NCBI GenBank assembly: GCA_036732565.1
Contig: DAINCF010000168.1
Coordinates: 1-13,481 of the forward strand
Source: JAIVJN01 sp036732565
Lineage (GTDB): Bacteria > Acidobacteriota > Vicinamibacteria > Vicinamibacterales > UBA2999
Direction of reading: 5' to 3'
Length of the DNA stretch: 13,481 bases
Shown in pieces: positions 10,241 through 13,481 of this stretch. How positions within the stretch are numbered: position 1 is the first letter of the stretch; each line of letters starts with the position of its first letter. Both the position numbers and the translations under genes were made by a program. The notes beneath the pieces were generated by a model. The model saw nothing but the letters and a program-made list of their open reading frames with translations. It had not been told where the DNA came from and did not search any database.

Positions 10241-12570
10241 TGACGCTGCCGGACGTCGTCATCACCGCCCTGTATCGATGGCGGGTCCCAGTGGTCGTCT
10301 TGGTGATTCTGGGCGCCGTGTGGTTCGCGCCCGCAGCCGACCTCACCGCCATCGACAACGATCTGAGCGCATGGGTGTCGAAGGACGACCCGGTCTACCA
10401 GGTCTACGATCGTTTCCGCGACGAGTTCGGCGGCACCAGGAACCTGATTGTCGCCATCCGCGGCGACCGCGTCTTCACGCCAGTGGGGCTCCAGTTCCTG
10501 GATCGCGTCACCGCCGACATCGAGCGCGTCGAGATGGTCTCGCGGGTGCAGAGCCTCGCGACGGCCAACATCGTCCGCCCCCTACCGGCGACGCCGGACG
10601 ACGATGGTGGTATCGAGGTCACGCCGATCCTCGAGCACCGGATGGACTCGGACGCCGATGCCGCGGTGGTCAAGGCGGATGCCATCGACGATCCGTTGAT
10701 GCGCGGCGACCTCGTGTCCGACGATGGCAGGGTCGTCGCGATCATCGTCAGCTTCGACGAGGATCGGATCGACGATGCGCGGGCCGGCGTCATCGCTCGC
10801 ATCCGCGACATCGTCACCGCGCAGCTGCCGCCGGGATTCGAGGCGTACTTCAACGGGAGCCTCGAGATCAGCGAAACCTACAACCGCGTCACCATCGCGA
10901 ACACCCGAAACCTGACGCCGCCGATTCTCCTGATCACGCTCGCGGCGCTCTACGTCATGTTCCGATCGATTCGGAAGACGCTGCTGATCGCCCTGGCGAT
11001 TGGTGTCAGCGTGCTCTGGACGCTGGGTCTCTACGCGGCGTTCGGGTTCTCGTTCAACGTCCTGACCAGCATGCTCACACCGCTCGTCGTCGTGCTGGCG
11101 ATCGCCGACGATGTGCACATCGTGCAGCATTTCGATCACGAGCTGCGCGTCTCCGGAAGCAAGGAACAGGCGTTTCGGTCGTCCATCAGTCATCTCTTCG
11201 CCCCCCTGCTCGGGGCCAGCGGAACGACAGCGCTCGGCATGCTCTCGTTGGCCACCAGCGACGTGGTCGCCGTGAAGACGTTCGGTATCGGCGCGGCCAT
11301 CGGCATCATGATCGACTTCGTTCTCTCCCTGGCGTTCGTGCCGGCGCTGCTCACGTTCGTGAGGCCCGATCCGCACCCGCCGCCCCAGGAATCCTGGTTC
11401 ACGGGCCCGATGCGTCGTGTCGGCGCGTTTGCGTTCCGCCGGCCCGGTCCGGTGCTGACGGTGATGGGCATCGTGGCCGTCGTCACCGCTGCCGGCATGA
11501 CCCGGTTGCGGGTGGACACCAACCACATCAACTTCTTCGCAGCCGGGCACCCGCTGACGCAATCGGCATCGGTGATTGACCGAGAGCTGGGCGGCATTTA
11601 CAGCTTCAACGTCCTGCTCGAGGGTCCGCCCGAGTCGCTGCGGTCGCCGGATGCCCTCGCACGCATCGATCGCCTGTCGCAGGAACTGAAGGCGCTGCCA
11701 CACGTGCGGAAGGTGGTGTCAGTCGGCGATTACGTCAAGCGGGTGCATCAGCAGCTGAACGGCGGCGATCCGGCCGCCTACGTGCTGCCGGCTTCCTCGG
11801 ACGCGATCGCGCAGGAGCTGTTCGTGTTCGGCCTCTCGGACCAGGGCCGTACGGAACTGGAGCGCGTCGTGGCAAGCGACTACTCCCGCGCGCAGATCTC
11901 GGTCAAGTTGGCATCGATGAGCTCCGATTTGCTCTTCGACCAGATCAATGACGCCGAGCGATTGGCGGCGGAGGCGTTTTCCGGCACCGAGATCACGACG
12001 ACCGTGACGGGGAGCGGGCGCATCTTCGCCACGCTGGATCACTACATCGTCACCTCGCAGATCAGCAGTTTCGGAACGGCGTTCGTCACCGTATTCGGCG
12101 TCATCTTCGTCGTCTTCCGTTCGGCGCGGTTCGGCGTGCTCGGCATCGTCGCGAACCTGTTTCCGGTGATCGTGGTTTTCGGCCTCATGGGGTGGCTCGA
12201 CATCTCGTTGAACATCGCCACGGTCATGGTGGCCAGCGTCACCCTCGGCATCGTGGACGATGACACGATTCACTTCATCGGACGTTATCGACGGGAGATC
12301 GCGGCGGGCGCGAGCACTATCGACGCCGTGCAGACGGCGGCAATGCACGAAGGGCGAGCAGCGTTGACGACGACGATCATCAACGCGCTGGGGTACACGG
12401 TGCTCATGGTGTCGGAGTATCGCCCGACCGCCTGGTTCGGATCGCTCCTGGCGCTGTCGATGATCGTGGCCTTCATCGCCGAGGTGTTGCTGGTGCCCGC
12501 GATCATCTCGCTGCTGCCGCGCATCTATGGCGCACCAGTCCTCGCGCGGCGAGACGCGCACGTGGCATGA
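10237..12570 (+). CDS. RND/MMPL-superfamily inner-membrane exporter
   Basis: A 777-residue protein with RND architecture. TM1 (about 17-32) is followed by a periplasmic loop (33-224), five TM segments (225-385), TM7 (about 404-421), a second periplasmic loop (422-609) and five TM segments (610-760). TM4 has LAIADDVHIVQHF with Asp291-Asp292, and TM10 has LGIVDDDTIHFIGRY with Asp674-Asp676, the acidic proton-relay positions; their similarity reflects the internal duplication. At this size it belongs to the MMPL/HpnN-like group rather than the 1000-residue AcrB type. It overlaps the LolA-like gene by ATGA (ATG 10237; a second ATG at 10240 is possible) and the next gene by ATGA. No membrane-fusion protein gene is present, so the LolA-like partner probably carries cargo onward. 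The cargo is unknown; a lipid or other hydrophobe is inferred. Confidence 0.92.
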   Translation: MMTLPDVVITALYRWRVPVVVLVILGAVWFAPAADLTAIDNDLSAWVSKDDPVYQVYDRFRDEFGGTRNLIVAIRGDRVFTPVGLQFLDRVTADIERVEMVSRVQSLATANIVRPLPATPDDDGGIEVTPILEHRMDSDADAAVVKADAIDDPLMRGDLVSDDGRVVAIIVSFDEDRIDDARAGVIARIRDIVTAQLPPGFEAYFNGSLEISETYNRVTIANTRNLTPPILLITLAALYVMFRSIRKTLLIALAIGVSVLWTLGLYAAFGFSFNVLTSMLTPLVVVLAIADDVHIVQHFDHELRVSGSKEQAFRSSISHLFAPLLGASGTTALGMLSLATSDVVAVKTFGIGAAIGIMIDFVLSLAFVPALLTFVRPDPHPPPQESWFTGPMRRVGAFAFRRPGPVLTVMGIVAVVTAAGMTRLRVDTNHINFFAAGHPLTQSASVIDRELGGIYSFNVLLEGPPESLRSPDALARIDRLSQELKALPHVRKVVSVGDYVKRVHQQLNGGDPAAYVLPASSDAIAQELFVFGLSDQGRTELERVVASDYSRAQISVKLASMSSDLLFDQINDAERLAAEAFSGTEITTTVTGSGRIFATLDHYIVTSQISSFGTAFVTVFGVIFVVFRSARFGVLGIVANLFPVIVVFGLMGWLDISLNIATVMVASVTLGIVDDDTIHFIGRYRREIAAGASTIDAVQTAAMHEGRAALTTTIINALGYTVLMVSEYRPTAWFGSLLALSMIVAFIAEVLLVPAIISLLPRIYGAPVLARRDAHVA

Positions 12571-13481
12571 GCCGATGCGTCTGGACGGTCATCTGGCTGC
12601 TGCTGACGTCGACCGCGCACGCCCAGGGTCCTGACGGGTACGTATCGCTGCAGGGAGACGTCCTGCCCAACGTGCAACGCGAGAGCGGCAGCGGCCGTCG
12701 CGTCACCGAGCTGCGGGCACGGGTGCTCATCGACCAGCGGATCGAGGTCAGCGAGCATCTCCGGCTGACGGCATCGGGGTTTGCCGAGGGCCTCGTTGCG
12801 GATCGCGTGAGCGGAAGCACGTCGCGCGCGGCGATTCTCCGACCGCAAGAGGTGCATGCGGATGTCATCTGGCCGAAGGCCGACATTCGCATCGGCTACA
12901 CGCGGATCGTCTGGGGGCGACTCGACGAGTTCCTGCCGACCGACGTCGTCAACCCGCAGGACATCAGCCGGTTCTTCTTCGAGGGCCGGACGGAAGGGCG
13001 GATGCCGGTCGGCCTTGCGCGAGCGCGGTGGCTGCCGAGCGATCGCTACGCCCTCGAGGGTATCGTCGTGCCGGTGTTCCGTGCCGGACGCTTCGATCAA
13101 CTGGAGGAAGGGACGTCGCCGTTCAACCTCGAGCCGACGGCGGTGTGCACCGCTCCCGGCGCAAACACGTGCGCGCCCATCGTCATCTCACGAGACGAGC
13201 CCGCCCGGACATCGAAGCACTTGCAAGGCGGCGGGCGGTTCAGCGCGACGTCCGGACGGATCGATTGGTCGGTCAGCGCCTATCGCGGCTTCGAGCCGTT
13301 GCCGGTGTACGTCATTGCCACGCCCGTCGAGCCGGTTCTAGAGCAGGCCTCGCTCGGACTAGAGGCGCAGTACCCGCGCTACACCATGGTCGGGGGCGAC
13401 TTCGAGACCGTGCGCGGCGCTTGGGGTCTTCGCGGCGAGGTCGCGCTGTTCCCGGAGCGAACGCTGCAGGTGGCGAACGCC
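12567..13481 (+). CDS. DUF1302-like outer membrane beta-barrel protein, 5' part (runs off the window)
   Basis: 305 codons open to the window edge. ATG 12567 overlaps the RND stop (ATGA). A signal peptide spans 1-19 (VWTVIWLLLTSTAHA, cleavage before Q20). The mature part has alternating amphipathic strands, as in a beta-barrel. IRIGYTRIVWGRLDEFLP followed by TDVVNPQDISRF (about 107-136) matches the region found in DUF1302-type outer membrane proteins encoded next to RND exporters. A 13-residue loop with two cysteines (VCTAPGANTCAP) lies near residue 195. It probably gives the exporter an outer-membrane outlet or receptor. The family call rests on this one motif and the gene context, so it is less certain than its neighbours. 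The C-terminus is not visible. Confidence 0.75.
   Translation, partial: MSRCVWTVIWLLLTSTAHAQGPDGYVSLQGDVLPNVQRESGSGRRVTELRARVLIDQRIEVSEHLRLTASGFAEGLVADRVSGSTSRAAILRPQEVHADVIWPKADIRIGYTRIVWGRLDEFLPTDVVNPQDISRFFFEGRTEGRMPVGLARARWLPSDRYALEGIVVPVFRAGRFDQLEEGTSPFNLEPTAVCTAPGANTCAPIVISRDEPARTSKHLQGGGRFSATSGRIDWSVSAYRGFEPLPVYVIATPVEPVLEQASLGLEAQYPRYTMVGGDFETVRGAWGLRGEVALFPERTLQVANA

Noticed and set aside
10278..11579. 433-codon open frame within the RND gene, another phase
   Set aside because: Arg/His/Ala-rich, no membrane segments or motifs, and wholly inside the RND gene.

Overview
The window is GC-rich, gene-dense bacterial chromosome with no mobile genes, tRNA, rRNA or CRISPR. The gene set (double-domain ThyX, rhodanese-less ThiI, Pcs-type lipid synthase, LolA-like/RND/DUF1302 envelope operon) and the frequent GTG and TTG starts fit a GC-rich diderm. 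My best guess is Acidobacteriota, perhaps of the Vicinamibacteria type, but that is inference and no marker gene proves it.

Layout, left to right. Positions 1-32 may hold the tail of a plus-strand gene. A perfect 28-bp palindrome follows, then a minus-strand repair pair: a short MutY adenine glycosylase overlapping a MutT-type Nudix hydrolase. A symmetric -10 region divides mutY from a plus-strand cobalamin adenosyltransferase, followed by thiI (tRNA 4-thiouridine synthesis) and a divergent class II aldolase. A minus-strand zinc-ribbon Nudix hydrolase lies convergent to the aldolase and divergent from def (peptide deformylase). Next come a two-domain ThyX-like protein, a phosphatidylcholine synthase and a TetA-like MFS transporter. 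The window ends in a three-gene operon joined by ATGA overlaps: a periplasmic LolA-like protein, a 777-residue RND/MMPL exporter and the start of a DUF1302-like outer membrane protein cut by the window edge. These three plausibly move a hydrophobic cargo or lipid from inner to outer membrane.

The most unusual content lies in the gene boundaries. (1) Five genes start exactly 7 nt after a TANNNT hexamer (pduO, thiI, def, thyX, MFS) and a sixth starts 6 nt after CATAAT, which points to leaderless mRNAs. (2) A 27-28 bp palindrome occurs three times, and each time the TAG in its outer arm is the stop codon of the adjoining gene; an inner base pair differs between copies in a compensated way. (3) Three spacers carry degenerate short tandem arrays with units of 7, 8 and 9 bp, the last as two opposed arrays forming a long inverted repeat between divergent genes. 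(4) The promoter of the envelope operon carries a perfect TGTGA-N6-TCACA palindrome between its -35 and -10. I found no wholly new multi-gene defence or metabolic system. The boundary architecture and the envelope operon are the best candidates for something undescribed.
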